The notes under the pieces were generated by a model. The model was given only the letters and a program-made list of their open reading frames with translations. It was not told the origin of the DNA and ran no database searches. 64,000 nucleotides of DNA. Source: Moniliella sp. 'wahieum'. Taxonomy: Eukaryota; Basidiomycota; Moniliellomycetes; Moniliellales; Moniliellaceae. A program made the position numbers and the translations under genes. Position 1 is the stretch's first letter. Each line of letters opens with the position of its first letter. Shown one piece after another: positions 34,198 to 46,600 of this stretch. The stretch covers positions 62,001 to 126,000 of the forward strand of contig RSEE01000059.1 in NCBI GenBank assembly GCA_003971905.1, written 5' to 3'.

Positions 34198-36413
34198 CGA
34201 GAGACACAGAAGATGTGCGACGGACTCACGGGTCAGGCGATGAAGACGGCCAGTAGCGAGGGCAAGCGGGATGAAATCGGAATGTGCACTGGTAGAGCGA
34301 ACAAGGTCAGGAACAGCGTCGGCATATAACAGAAGGGACGTACGACGGCGAAACAGGTCAGATAAGTCGAGGCGAACAAGACGAGACGAACCAACCGTGG
34401 GATTCGCTGCATGCAGCAGCTGGGTAGACAGTGTCAGTGGCAGGACAACTCCAAGCGCGAAGTACGGAGGACGTACGATGGCAAGGCAGACGAGCCAAGC
34501 GAGAGGACCTCAGGCGAGGCAAAATGGAACCAGACGGACAAGGCCGAAGGTGAGCGAAACGGTGCATGCACGTCATGCATGCGACCCACCAGGTCAGCGG
34601 AAGTGTGGGGAATGCGGAGGAAGCGGGCACGTACGATGGCGCTGCGGATCAGGTGAAACGAGGGCAAGATGGCCCGCGAGGGGGAGTCTGTGTAGGCGGG
34701 GTCAGCAACAGAGCGCTGGTGGGCAAGAGAACACATACGACACAAGCAATGCAGACAGTGAGAGGGGGCCGGGGCGAGAGGCAGAGGGGGCGTTCAACAG
34801 CTACTGATGACGAGGCGAGGAGGACGGAGTGTGGCGGGAGAGGGAATGGAGACGTGCGGCAGAAATGCAGACCAGGCGAGGAGAACCGAGCGATGGGGGC
34901 GGGACTAGCAAAAGGCGGTCAGTAAGCAGTGCAGGCAGCAACGATGGTGATGTTGATGTCCAGGGGAAGAAGATGGTGCTGTTGCGCCGTGGCACAGAGC
35001 ACTCTGCGATGTGCTGGCTGCAGAGATGGGATACTGGTTGCGACGGGCGCCATGCGTCTGCCGGACCTGTGACAAAAAAGCACCCACCAATGCATATCAT
35101 ATGTACAACCCATCTCGCCCATCCTTTTACCAAGTCGCCACCACCATGTTTCGACGTCGGCTCACCAAAATGCCGACCGATGGAACGAGCTCGCACGCGT
35201 GCACAATAGGACAGACACATCTGCTGTACCTTTTCCCGCGGCCTGATCCACGATGAAGCAGGACGAGAGGTTGCTGTACCAGTTCCCTGCTTGCCCAGTT
35301 CAACCGATGTCCGGTTTCATGCATGCACACGAAGGTGCGCAGGTACAGCCACACGGGTGCTGGGTGCGAGGATGGGGGCAGTCACGCCATTGACGAGGTG
35401 GCCGAAGATGCGAGCATGCCCCAGCCACACCTGACGCATGCTCGCCTTCCCTTGCTTCCAGTGCCTCCTCGCCTGTAGACACTACCATGGCCGAGGACGA
35501 GTTATGCCAGACGTAGCCCAGTGTTTCCTTTGGACCACCTTTAAGAGCCCACGGGCGTGTCCTTTGCCGCCCGCGGGCGCATGACAACCCGCTCGGCGCC
35601 CCGAATGAGCGTGTCGAGCAAATCCGCAACCAAGAGACTGATATTCATCGGCGATCTCAACACGGAGCGCAGAGGGCACCAATATCCGAGCGAGGGGTTT
35701 GTTGGCTAACCTAAAGACTGTGGGGTTGGGAAGGATGTGCGCACTATGCTTGTGGCTCTCCCATTCGCGGCACTCCCCATCCTCGAGACCGGAAAAGGCC
35801 AACGATGAGAAGGAGTTCACGTTTCCGATTCCGGTTTATGACGCTATCGTCGCGGCAGCCGACCTGCATGGTTTGCTTTCCAGGACATGGTACCCGGCTG
35901 CCGGGCAGGCCAGGGCGCAGTTCATGGTACGTCCCACAGCCTTGATTGATATACGGGTTTAGACGCTGGCATGCCTGTTATGGCTGGAATAGTACCGGAC
36001 GACCCAGACTGCATACCGACTGATCGAGCGCCTTTCGAGACTCGGCCCCGAGCGCCATGATCGCGACGCGACCGAATCTCCATCTCCTCCTGGCGCATAC
36101 GTCTGATGCGCTCGAATTGTTCGGCCCTCTCCAGAACACGGACGCTGCCTTCGAGGGTCGCGTGAAGCACATCTTGCCCATTGCAACTTCCAGAACCTCC
36201 CGCGTGACACCTTGTACAACGTCATGGTCGCCGAGAAGATTCTGCATCACTCTTCACCGGGTACGATGTGTCTAGTGACGGCTCGGTGGTGGCTCGGCCT
36301 GGGGCTCCTCCCGGGGTGCTGGAGCAAGGGAAGGAAGAGCCCGACTACGACTCTGATGGCATGGCGATTCCACGAGTGGTGCTGGCCCCAGCCAAGAACC
36401 AATCCTCGGTGGG

Positions 36414-37242
36414 TTGCAACATTCTCACCGAAGAGGTGCTGGTCGTTTCCAGTTGGCGGACCGTGTCAAGGTGCGGGCGCAGTACCTGGTGGGCAAGGCG
36501 GCTGTTATCGCTACAGGGGAGATGATCCGTGTGGGGATGAACGTGACGATCGGCCAGAAGTCGGCCGAGTACAGCGCGTCCGCCGACTTTGTTATTGGCA
36601 AGATCCTCCGGATTGGGCGCGACCCGTTGGATGAGAAGGCTGCCTGGGTCGGGTACAGGCCGTACATCATCACGGGTAGCACGCATCGCTCAGGCTGCCG
36701 CATTGTCCGCGAACTCAATGATGGTGATGCTCCTGAAGAGTTTGCCCTATTGACGGTGAGCACCGATGAGTGCTGAATCCGGCTGCGTGACGATTGCTCA
36801 TCAAGTACTGACACTGGGACATTGACCACAGGATGTTGGCAGCGAGGCGCCTCTCCAGCACGCCTGCACCAAGAAGTGCTTGATAGAGCAGGACGGCCAG
36901 AAAGTACTGGTGCACAACTACGAGAAGGACCCGATCTCGGGGGAGAACGAGGCGATAGAGTACTTCATCCCGGCGGCGTCTCATTTTAAAGCCAAGAACG
37001 GGAAGCGGCTGGTATTGAACGAATACGCTATGCGAAGTCCACCACACCACAAGCCGCACATGGACTTGAGGATCAGCTGGAAGTCCCCCAAACTGAGCGC
37101 CAACGCGCTGAGCAAAGACGTGGCCCAGAGGATTGCAACGAACGGTGCCATGCACCTGTGGGACAAGCGCGCCAAGAAGAAGACACCTGCCATGGCCGCT
37201 GTCGGAGGAGGGGGGCAACAGCGACGACTCTTCGGACAGTGA
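36414..37242 (+). CDS. Orphan spliced ORF carried by the long-TIR element
   Basis: Unrecognised protein. Exon 1 runs in an open frame to 36755 (LADRVKVRAQYLVGKAAVI, GEMIRVGMNVTIGQKSAEYS, VGYRPYIITGSTHRSGCRIV, EEFALLT). A 76-base intron (36756-36831; GTGAGC donor, TACTGAC branch-like site, CCACAG acceptor) joins in frame to DVGSEAPLQHACTKKCLIEQ, VHNYEKDPISGENEAIEYF, HFKAKNGKRLVLNEYAMRSP and a tail with KRAKKKTPAMAAVGG, stopping at 37242. The QHACTKKC pattern could be a small metal site. An acidic upstream segment (about 36268-36445, EQGKEEPDYDSDGMAIPR) is probably part of the same protein but one frame off. The clean splice junction suggests a recently functional gene. No catalytic motif is seen. 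Confidence 0.6.
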
Positions 37243-37709
37243 CAGTGATTGATGCGAGAACCAAATGGACATGCATTGCGCGATGAGGATGAGTATAGGT
37301 TTGGTGGCAGTCGTCGGTCGTCAGTAGCCAGGCCATAGGGTGGTGCGCATCCTGGACCCATCAGCCTGAACCTCTCCATGGGCTGCGCTTTGACATGATG
37401 CGCATGCGCACTTAAAAGCCTCTTTTGCCGGCGAACGAGCCAGGTGACGGATGACTGTCATGCGTCCCATGCGCAGGGGCATGGCCGAAGCGAAGGGGCG
37501 GTTATGGAGTAAGAGGCCAGACGGTGCGTGGGTTGCAGCCCCAAATGCCTGTCGCCACAAGCGTCGGGTCTCTGCCACCGGCCTCTTCAGCCCCACTCCG
37601 CTTATCCAGCCCATCTACCCATTTTCCAATCCCGCCATTACCCTTATTTCAATTTTTCACACCCGCCCGTGTAGTTAGTCAATGTACAGCCGAGTAGGTC
37701 TGCCGTTAA

Positions 37710-38164
37710 CGTTTAACCCTGTGCTGCTGCTGACTTGGCCAGCTTCTCCCTAGTGCGCGCTCCCCTCACACTAACCTGTCACTTTCTGTGCCGCTCACTG
37801 CTCTACTACGTTGTGGTACGTCCGTCCTACGTTGCGCCTAACCGTGGTTGCCGTGGAATCGCTGCCCAGCCATCTTCGAATGCATTCTACACCTATAGAA
37901 AAATAACTGCCCTGCTTGTAAATTTCTACTGGTTCTGCATCGATGCCAGCCCCAACCAGCCAGCCGGGTAGAGAGCCTACAAGCACGCATCCAATCAACA
38001 GCTAAGCGTTTGGGCGCATGTGGGCTAAGCGCTTGATTGCATGTGGCCAAAGTGCGTAACTTCATGTGGCCAAAGTGTCCCAACGCTCCATCGGGAGGGT
38101 TAATTCATTTTTGGCTGATTTGGTTGGCCGAAGCAACAAATTAATTTTTCATGACCACCCAGTG
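37710..38164. repeat. Right terminal inverted repeat
   Basis: Reverse complement of the left TIR. The inner end is the sequence GTTTAACCCTGTGCTGCTGC and the outer end is ATTTTTCATGACCACCCAGTG. Confidence 0.88.
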
Positions 38165-39090
38165 TTGCTCGACCGAGGGTTCTACCCATGGGCCCGCCTT
38201 TTTGTTTGGTTGATTGTGCGTGCATCTCATTTTGCTCTACACACGCCAGTTGTGCACGGTCCTCTTTTTTTTTGCCCGTACTCCCACCCCACCCGCTTGC
38301 GCATTAAATGTGGAATGAGAGACTGGTGTTGAACTTCAACGTTGAAGCTTGAAGGTTGAAGCTCGGTGCTGGACTCCAGGACGAGAGGCTGCCGAGGCAG
38401 GTGGGCCTGAGGGCGTAGGAGGTGAGCTGAGCAGAGAGCTGCGCTGAGCTGCGGCCAATAACATCATGTGGTGAAAAAGAACAGCGGCTGTGCGCGTGGG
38501 AAGCGGACATTTGCATGCGTCACGAGGCCACCATAAGCTGCATGTCACCGTGCGCGCGATAAAGGATGGGTGATGCATCGCTCCAGGCACCACCGGCACC
38601 ACAGCCACTCGGCATGCACCGCACAGTGTCCTGACGCCTGACGGGTTGACTGGTGCCGGGCTGGGTGGCAACGGTGCCGGTGACCGGTGAGGCGCCAGGC
38701 ACCGATAGTCGATAGCCACAGATAACTGGGTCTTCGCACAGGCCCAGTGTCCTGCCGTGTGCCTTCCCCGGCCTGATGTGTGCTGTATGACGCGTGACAT
38801 GCATGCCACCTGAGGCCGGATGCATGATGCATGATGCATGGTGCATGATGCATGATGTGCCTCCTGCCATTCTTGGCGGCGGCATCAGTACTGCATCCAC
38901 CCCGCCCCAGCCGCCTATCCACCCGACGCAGAGTTTTGCCCAGCAGTCGTTCCACTGTCGTTCCTAGGCACCTCTGCCTTCATCGATCATCCCGCTGTCC
39001 CTCCTTCACCCATATCCTTCTGCCTCTGCCTCTGCTCTGCCTCCGCTTTGCCTCCGCCTTCGCTCCCACCCTCTCACCCTCTTCCTCGTC
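38165..39090. other. Spacer and promoter of the amino-acid permease
   Basis: No gene is supported. It holds GTTGAAGCTTGAAGGTTGAAG-type repeats at about 38333-38363, a tandem ATGCATG(G)T unit array at 38821-38860 that is nearly palindromic, and a pyrimidine-rich leader (39000-39085) before the permease ATG. Confidence 0.5.
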
Positions 39091-41492
39091 ATGGCCGATG
39101 CCGTCAACCATTGGCTGGCGGGCTTCAAGCTGCACCCTGCCCCCCTCGTCGACACCCCCGAGGCAGCGGCGACCCAGCCGGAACCAGCGCACTACCCTGA
39201 CATCTCCAAAGCCACCACCACCACTACCTCCCACGAACATGCCATCTTGATGGAAAAATCGCTCAAGAGTGAAAGCCATGAACTGCCCCACACGGCCGAG
39301 TTGCATGGCCACTACGTCGAGATGATGGATGGACGGTACACATCCTCCTGGAAGATATTGCCCCGCCCGAAGAAGGTTTGCATCGCAAGTTGAGCCAGTT
39401 CCACATCCAGATGATTGCGTTTGGTGGCAGCATTGGCACGGGCTCTACATTGGTTCGGGATCGGTTTATGCCAGTGGGGGTCCGGGGTTCCTCATTCTGG
39501 ACTATTGCTTGATTGGGTCCATGTTGTATTGCGTCGTGATGTGCCTGGGTGAGCTGGCAGTAATCTTCCCTGTGTCCGGCTCCTTTTCCACCTACTCGAC
39601 CCGTTTCATCTCCCCCCCTGGGGATTCGCCATGGGCTGGAACTGTAGGTCCCAATACTACCCTTTCCCTGCTCTCTGTTTCCTATGTTCTGTGCCATGGC
39701 ATGTACTCACCCATCCCGCTCCTCTTCCAAAACCACAGACTGGATGCAATGGTTCGTCACGCTCCCCCTTGAACTGGTGGCAGCGACGATCATCATTCAC
39801 TTTTTGGGACCGTGAGGAACACATCACCCCCGGCGTGTGGGTAATCATCTGTTGGATCGTCATTGCCGTGATCAACATCTTTGGTGTTCGTGGCTATGGG
39901 GACTTTGAGGTGTTTGGCTCGGTGATCAAGATGATGTACGTATGCATACTAATGCAGTAGGATGCGTTAGTGGCTGTATTACAATCGGGTACTGACCTCT
40001 TTTCCTCTCCCTATTCCTTGCTTGCTCTGCGCTTCGCTCCGGATAGCATGACTGTGGGGTTCATCATAGTTGGGATTGTGATTACAGCAGGAGGCGCACC
40101 CAACCACGACGCGGTCGGATTGCGGTATTGAACCACAATGGCGCGTTCCTCAATGGCTTCAAGGGCTTCTGTTCCGTCCTGGTCAGTGCCGCCTTCAGTT
40201 TTTCGGGCACCGAGATGATTGGCATCACGGCAGCCGAGACGATCAATCCGCGTAAGGCGGTGCCTAAGGCGGCTCGCCAAGTGTTTTGCGCATCATGCTC
40301 TTTTACGTCGATCGCTGTTTATCGTCACTCTCAACATCAGTCCCATGAACCAGGTTTGGTCGAGGGAGGCACCAACGACCCCAACAGTTCCCCCTTTGTA
40401 CTGGTCATCAAACAGGCTCAGATTCATGCTTTGCCGTCAATCGTCAACGCGGTCATTCTCATTTCTTCCCTCTCTGTTGGAAACACGTCCACATATGGAG
40501 CCAGCCGGTACGTCTCCCCCCCCCTCCCCTCTCTTTTCAGGAGATGCATGGGGAATGCTGCTAACCTCCACATGTGCTTCCCTCACAGCACCCTGGTTGC
40601 GCTTGCTCAGAATGGCCAGGCGCCACGCTGGTTTTCCTATGTCGACCGGGAGGTCGGCCAATGCCGGCAGTAGCACTTTCGCTCAGTTTTGGTTTCCTCG
40701 CCTTCCTGGTCTATTCGACAAGTTCCGAAGACGTGTTCAATTGGCTCTTGGCACTCAGTGGCTTGGCAGTCATCTTCTCCTGGGGTATGTATAATCACTT
40801 TTCCCTCCCCCTTCGTGAATGCGTTCGAGGTGCCGATCCTAAACTGACTCTGGGACCTCCTGCTATCCTGTATTTTTGACTACTGTTTAGGCACGGTGTG
40901 CATTTGCCACGTTCGTTTCCGTGCTGCCTGGAAGGCAGCCGGCCGTCCGCTTGAGCTGATTCCCTGGCGCTCTCCCGTAGGGGTGATCGGTGCGCTGTAT
41001 GGTATCTTGATGTACGTATGGGTTCCTGAAGCGAGATGGGACGGTATGAAGCTTAATTGCAGAGTGCTGACCTCGCTTTCTCTTTCTGTTTTATACATCT
41101 GATCGCCCGTTGGTGTGAACAGTAACGTTCTCGTCCTCGTCTTTCAAGCGATCATTGCCATTGCGCCCATTGGCGCCGACACCCAGACGGGCAGCGAGCG
41201 AGCCGTGACGTTTTTCCAAGCTTACCTCGCCGTGCCCGTCGTGGTGGTATTTTTGTTTTTCGGCGAGATGGATTGGGAGGCGGTTTCCGCTCGCCATGGG
41301 AGGTCAAGTACCTTGGCACCACACCCATCTGGTACGGTCCGCATCACTGGTGGCTCCACTCCTGGGTGCACCAAGAAGACATTGATCTCGATACGGGCCG
41401 ACGGGACGCGCCCAGTCTCCAACAACTCGATGCCGAACGTGAAGCCGCACGACAGCTCCCACTATGGAAAAGGTGTTGGATTTTTCTTTTAA
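39091..41492 (+). CDS. Amino-acid permease (yeast AAT/Gap1-type, APC superfamily)
   Basis: Plasma-membrane amino-acid transporter. Start ATG at 39091 (MADAVNHWLAGFKLHPAPL), with a cytosolic tail of about 100 residues. Membrane segments include HIQMIAFGGSIGTGLYIGSG (TM1 signature), VSGSFSTYSTRF, WMQWFVTLPLELVAATIIIH, VWVIICWIVIAVINIFGVRG, FSGTEMIGITAAETINPRKA (family motif), NAVILISSLSVGNTSTYGAS, AVALSLSFGFLAFLVYSTSS, NVLVLVFQAIIAIAPIGADT and LAVPVVVVFLFF. The tail has WVHQEDIDLDTGRRD. Introns are clear at 39644-39738, 39936-40046, 40506-40588, 40785-40890 and 41022-41122. Frameshifts occur at about 39440, 39830, 40300 and 41290. The last exon ends within a T-rich stretch; the stop at 41492 is the best-fitting choice. 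Substrate range cannot be read from sequence. Confidence 0.9.
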
Positions 41493-42123
41493 CTTCAATC
41501 AATCGGACCGATTTGGTTTTGGTTGGTTGGTTTGTATATCCCATCCCATCCCCCCCTCCCGCTTTCCCCGCACTATCATACCCGTGGCGTGTGTCTCTAT
41601 GCTTTTCGCGCGTCCCCCCCTGGTCTCCTCGCCACGTGGTACCCGACTACTACCCCTCCGTTTGGCCGTGTGAATAGTGTCATGTTTTACTCAATACCGT
41701 GGTGTAACGATATCTCTCCATCTATCGTATCTATCTCTTTTCCTCCTCATTGCCTTGTCGTGCACAACTGAAGGCTATATACGCGGTTGAGGAAGAGATT
41801 TGTATAGCCTGCATAATGTGTGTGCATCGTATGCGTGCTATGTGGAATCCAACTGTGTAACTTGGGCTCTACTTTACCCATCTTTCCCGTCCTCCCTTTC
41901 ACAGCCATACTCTACTGAATCCAACAGAAGAAGTACTTTGGAAACTCTTCTGCAAAACGAAATGGCTCTTCATCCCCGACCAGAAGCTCGCGAATCGAGC
42001 TCATCCACTACGACCAGTACTGATGCCATACGAAACAGTATCATTAATCCTTTGGCGCGCTGATCTATATGGGTTTCCTTCCGGATTGGACTTATCAAGC
42101 TTCAAGGGCTTCGTTAACGTCTT
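41493..42123. other. Spacer downstream of the permease
   Basis: T-rich 3' region of the permease followed by unremarkable sequence up to the tRNA gene. No gene is supported. Confidence 0.5.
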
Positions 42124-42222
42124 GTCGGGTTAGCTCAGATGGGAGAGCGTGAGATTGAAGCGACTTCAGTACCAGATCCTTAGGATTCCTCAAGGTCCCC
42201 GGTTCGATCCCGGGACACGACA
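42124..42222 (+). tRNA. tRNA-Phe(GAA) with intron
   Basis: The acceptor strand GTCGGGT pairs with ACACGAC (one G-A mismatch), with discriminator A at 42222. The D arm is GCTC/GAGC. The anticodon loop TTGAAG has anticodon GAA at 42157-42159. An intron of about 26 bases (42161-42186) follows position 37; its CTTCAG can pair with the anticodon region as in typical pre-tRNAs. The T arm is CCCGG-TTCGATC-CCGGG. A TTTTT pol III terminator follows at 42224-42228. The anticodon stem has one A-C mismatch, so a slightly damaged copy or a base error is possible. Confidence 0.88.
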
Positions 42223-43656
42223 CTTTTTGCGATAGTCCTCAAGGCATGTTGTCGTCGGGGACCATTTTGCTAGAGTACGACTTGGGAGCACTCGCAATAG
42301 CATCCTTCAGTCAAGGAGGGACGCTTCAATGAAGGGAAGGAGAGGGGGAGGGGAGAGAGAGGAGCGAGCAGCGAGTAGCGATCATTGATCATCGCGATCC
42401 TCATCGTATCCTGTTTTGAAAAATCCCCTGTTGGCCCGACAAATAGTCACTATAGTACTAGTCACTAGTCACTAGAGAAACGTAAGCTTAAAGCTTAACT
42501 AGCCTATTGCTATTGGTAGCCCATGTCGGAGAAAAGCGAGATCTGTCAGAAGGCCAGTGGCAAAGCACCTGCGGCCTGCATGGTTGACCCTACGGAACGT
42601 GTATATAGAACGCGGGGGGGACCGGGGGCTGGTTGTGCGTTTTACGCCGCCCCATTCACGTGATCGTAGTGATCAATTCGTCCTCAGTGTCACGCTCCCA
42701 TTTCCAATTTCTTCGTCCCGAGAGCGTCTCGAGCAACTTGCCCTGTTCTATGTTGTCCCGCTTCGCTAGCACCAGGGTCATCTTTCTTCTCTCTTTTTTG
42801 CTTCCCCCAACGGCCCACGAACGACTGCCACCTCCCTGGAAGCTTGACCACTCGTATCGACTGTGGTCTCCCTGGCGTTATACGCGTTACGACTGTGCCG
42901 TGTCGCATGTGTCACGCAGGGTCAAACAACGGCGGCAATATCCAAGGCAGATGATGCGGATGACGATGACGCGGGTGCGATGACAGGTTGGGATCACCAG
43001 TGTGGGTTGGTTGGATTTGCATCCATCTCGACAGTGTGTGTTGGTGGTTGGAGTGTGCCCCTTGCGCGTTGAGGTTGTGTGCAGCGGCCCGAGATCGATG
43101 GTGATTCAACTGGGGGTTCAACGTTCAACGTTCAACCCCCCCCCAGAGTGGTGCTGGGCGGGGGAAGGGGATGGATGACGTGATGGGGAGGGAGAGTGGG
43201 GGCTGGGGCGGGGGCATGTGACGGGTGACATGGGGCAGGGGCAGGGGGAGGGAGGGCGTGGGTGTGATATGGCGGTGTGATGGGCGTGTGACAGGTGCCC
43301 GGTGGCCTGCATGCCGCACACCGCCAGGCTGCCAGGGGGCGGGGGGCATTGGGGCATGGATGCTGTGCTGCGGTGCTGTGCTGTGCTGTGGCGGCGGTGG
43401 CGGCTGGGGGCGCGTGGAGATTGAACGTTCAGCTCGCACGCCAGCGGCGCCCATCCCCCCATCGCGGCCACCCCCCCACCGCTCAGCTCGGCGGCTGCTC
43501 CCGCTGCTTGCGCTGCCTTGCGCGTGTCCTTGCGTGTGGCCACTCCACTGCCACTGCGCCTGCCATTCCCACTGCCCTCGCCATCTCCCCCTCCCTCCCC
43601 TCCATCTCCCCCTCCATCTCCCCCCTCCATCTCCCCCCCGCCATCTCCCCCCCGCC
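42223..43656. other. Spacer and promoter of the Rho GEF gene
   Basis: No gene is supported. It contains the densest TAGTCAC palindromic cluster (42443-42475) and a TTCAACG triple repeat at 43111-43134. Several CTCCATCTCCCCC units fill 43590-43655 immediately before the start codon. Confidence 0.5.
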
Positions 43657-46600
43657 ATGACCATGAACGACAAGCGCACCGCCGCCTTTGAGAGCATCTT
43701 TGGCCGCCCCTCCCCCCCCCTCCAAGCCCCTGCCCCCCCACACTCCCCGCCCACTGCTGCCCCCGCCCCTCCAAGACGCCCCTCGCGCCCATCAACACCT
43801 CCCTCGCCCCCTCCCCTCCGCCTCCGCCTCCGCCTTGGCCTCCCCGCCCACCGCGCCCCCGCGCCACTCGGCCCCCGTCCTGCCCCCGGCCGGCGCCTAC
43901 TACTACGCCCCGCCGCCCCCCGTCCAGCGCTGGTCCTCCGCCCTCACCTCCTCCGCCTCCAGCTTCGACTCCCCCAGCCCCCTCCCATCCCCGCCCTCCG
44001 CCGCAACCCGTGCCTTGTACGACGCACCCCCATCCCGCCCACCACCAATCTCTACTCCTGGCCCACCACCGCCTCCCCCAGCAGCACTGACCTGCCTCCG
44101 CCCCCGCCCCCGGACGGCCATGCCGAGTGGGCGGCGCCCCCTTTCCCACAGCCCTCTGCCTCTTCGCGCAGACCCGGCCACCATTCCCGCTCCTCGTCTA
44201 CCGCTACCGCCACCACCATCCCGCCCCCTGCCACCACCTCGGGCGCCCTCCCACTTGATACCACCCATCCCCCCGGCCTGCCGTCCCTCTCAACCGCCAG
44301 CTCACGCAGTTCCAGCTTTGCCTGGCCCAGCATGTACCCCGGTGCGCCCCTCTCGGCACTTGCTTCCGCCATGGCCGGCGGCGTCCCCCTGGACCAGGCT
44401 CCTCCGCCCGTCTTGCTGGCTTCGTGGGAGCCACAGCCGCCTCACTCTGCGTCTTCTCACCCGCCCGTATCTGCCGCGGCGCTTCGCGCGTCCCGACGCG
44501 CTTCCGACGCGTCTTCGGTTTTGACGCCATCTCCACCCCCCGCTCTCCAGCACCGCCGCCGACTTGCTGCGCACTACCCCCCGCGCAGATCCTATCGACT
44601 ACGACGGCTTGGCTGCCTCCACCTCGCGACTCTCCCTCTCCCGCAACAGCAGTGGCGCCAGTAGCGGCGTTCCACCATGGTCGAGCAGCGCAAGTGGAGG
44701 GTTGGGAACTCACGCCGGCGCCGCTGGCTCCTCGGGCCTGCGTGCCCTCACGCCCTACACCTCTTCCCACTCCATACCCGCCACCAGCTCCGATGCTTCC
44801 CCGCCTACCTTTGCCCCCCCCGTTCCTGCGCACCCTCGGCCAAGTCCCTTCCCAACACGCTGCAGCACCATTGGGATCAGATTACTGGCCGTCGTCGCCG
44901 CACCTCTGCTGCTGCTACGGTTGCGGCCACCGCTGCCGCCGCCGCCTCGGCAGCCCATCCCCCTCCCGCCTCGGGCCTTACTCCCACCACGGGCTCCCCT
45001 TCCTCCCGCAGTCAAGTCGCCTCTTCCTATTCCCCCCGCGGTGCGCCTTCCAATCTGCCCCCTCTACCTACCCCCGTGATAGCGTCAATACCAAGTGAGA
45101 CGAGCAAGGGCCGCGTCGGGGTCAAGGGTCCGCAACCGTACGGAGCGTCGATTTCCTCCCCCTCTTCCGTTTCGGCAGCAGGAGCTGGCATCTACCCAGC
45201 TTTGATTTCCCAAGTGGCGCGCGCGTTCCAAGAGCGTGTGCCTGTATCTGAGCGCTCCAAGGACGGGCTGAGGTACAAGGATGCATTTGAGGGTCGTGTG
45301 GCGGTGGACAAGCTCTGTCAGATCATTCGTACCTCTGATCGCAACTTGGCGCTCTTGGTCGGCCGGGCACTGGATGCACAAAAGTTGTTTCACGACGTGA
45401 CGTACGACCATCGTCTGCGCGACTCGGTTTGTTGAGCTCTATCAGTTCCGCGTCCGTCTTGCCCCGGACCTGGACATGCGCTGGCGCCCCCCAAAGCAGA
45501 CGAGATCGATGACCCTTCCTCCTCCTCGCTCGCACTGGGATCCGATACGTCTACCCCGGTTGCGAGTGCGGTTACGGGTTCGGTCCCGGTCCCGGTCCCG
45601 GTTGCCCAGGACCAGGAGGACGGGTTGCCAACATCCGTTTTCACCCTCTTGACCGAATGCTACTCGCCTACCTGCAGCGGCGAGCGGCTGTGTTATTCTA
45701 TTACCTGTCCCCGCAGGCTGGAACAGCAAGCCCGTCTCCACGGCCGCTTGTCCCGGTCTACTTCCGCGTCCGTGCCCACCCGTTCGGCCTTGGGTTTGGT
45801 CCGAGGTACCGAGGGAGGCAGGACGCTTCCTGCCTTGCCCTCTACTCCTCCTCCCTCTTCTCTCCCACGACGGCGCCCGGTGCGGAGGTCAATGGCCATG
45901 GCCATGGCCACCTCGACGGTTCGGTGGTGGAACATGACTCGGACGATGACGATGTGACGTCGGGAGCGCTGTGGGCCGAGTCGGTGCCGGCGGATGTACT
46001 GGGTTCTGTGCCTGAGAAAGAGAGGAAACGACAAGAACTGATCAACGAGGTGGTGGTGACCGAGCGCAACTTTGTGCGCGACATGGAATACTTGCGCACC
46101 GAGTGGCTCATCCCGCTCCGTTCCCGCCCGCCCCGATGTCATCCCAGCATACAAGCGGGACGATTTTGTAACGCAACTGTTTTGGAACGTGACGGAGATT
46201 TTGGCGGTGCACCAAAAATTTTGCGAAGCGTTGGTACAGCGTACCAAGCGGGCGTACGTGGTGGACCGGATTGCAGATATCTTTCGTACGTGGGTACCGA
46301 TGTTTGAACCGTTTGTGCGGTACGGCGCGCATCAGCTGTATGGCAAATACGAGTTTGAGCAAGAAAAGAGTACCAATCCTGCGTTTGCCAAGTTTGTCGA
46401 CCAGACCGAACGGCGTCCTGCTGCGCGCAAACTCGAATTGAATGGGTACCTGACCAAACCCGTCACTCGCCTCGCTCGTTACCCGCTTCTGCTCCACCAA
46501 ATCCTCAACATACACCCCGCCTGACCACCCTGACGCCGCCGACCTGCCCGAGGTGATCGACTTGATCAAGCAACTGCTCAGCCGGGTCAACTCCGAGACC

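Larger units (their letters stand above)
33696..38164. mobile_element. 4.5 kb DNA element with long terminal inverted repeats
   Basis: The left 0.5 kb (33696-34197) reappears as reverse complement at the right end (37710-38164). Both ends start CAC then a G-rich stretch, followed by AAAAATTAAT and CCAAAAATG. Internally they share long stretches such as CCAAACGCTTAGCTGTTGAT, TGGATGCGTGCTTGTAGGCT, GCAACCACGGTTAGG and AGGGAGAAGCTGGCCAAGTC. This layout is that of a class II transposon with long TIRs. No clear target-site duplication is visible, and no known transposase motif was recognised in the interior. Family (MULE-like, KDZ-like or other) is unresolved. The interior 34200-35480 is AG-rich with diverged repeats around ACGTACGAYGGC, and 35580-37250 looks coding. 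Confidence 0.85.

Noticed and set aside
34271-34807. 178-residue Arg/Gly-rich frame inside the long-TIR element, with a CGECGGSGHVRWRC zinc-knuckle-like string
   Set aside because: Tempting as a CCHC knuckle, but it lies in repetitive AG-rich DNA and the rest of the frame looks non-coding.
33690-38170. A clear target-site duplication for the long-TIR element
   Set aside because: Flanks GCTTA and TTGCT share only fragments; not convincing.
43118-44149. 343-residue Gly-rich minus-strand open frame
   Set aside because: Antisense shadow of the Pro/Ser-rich N-terminus of ROM2.
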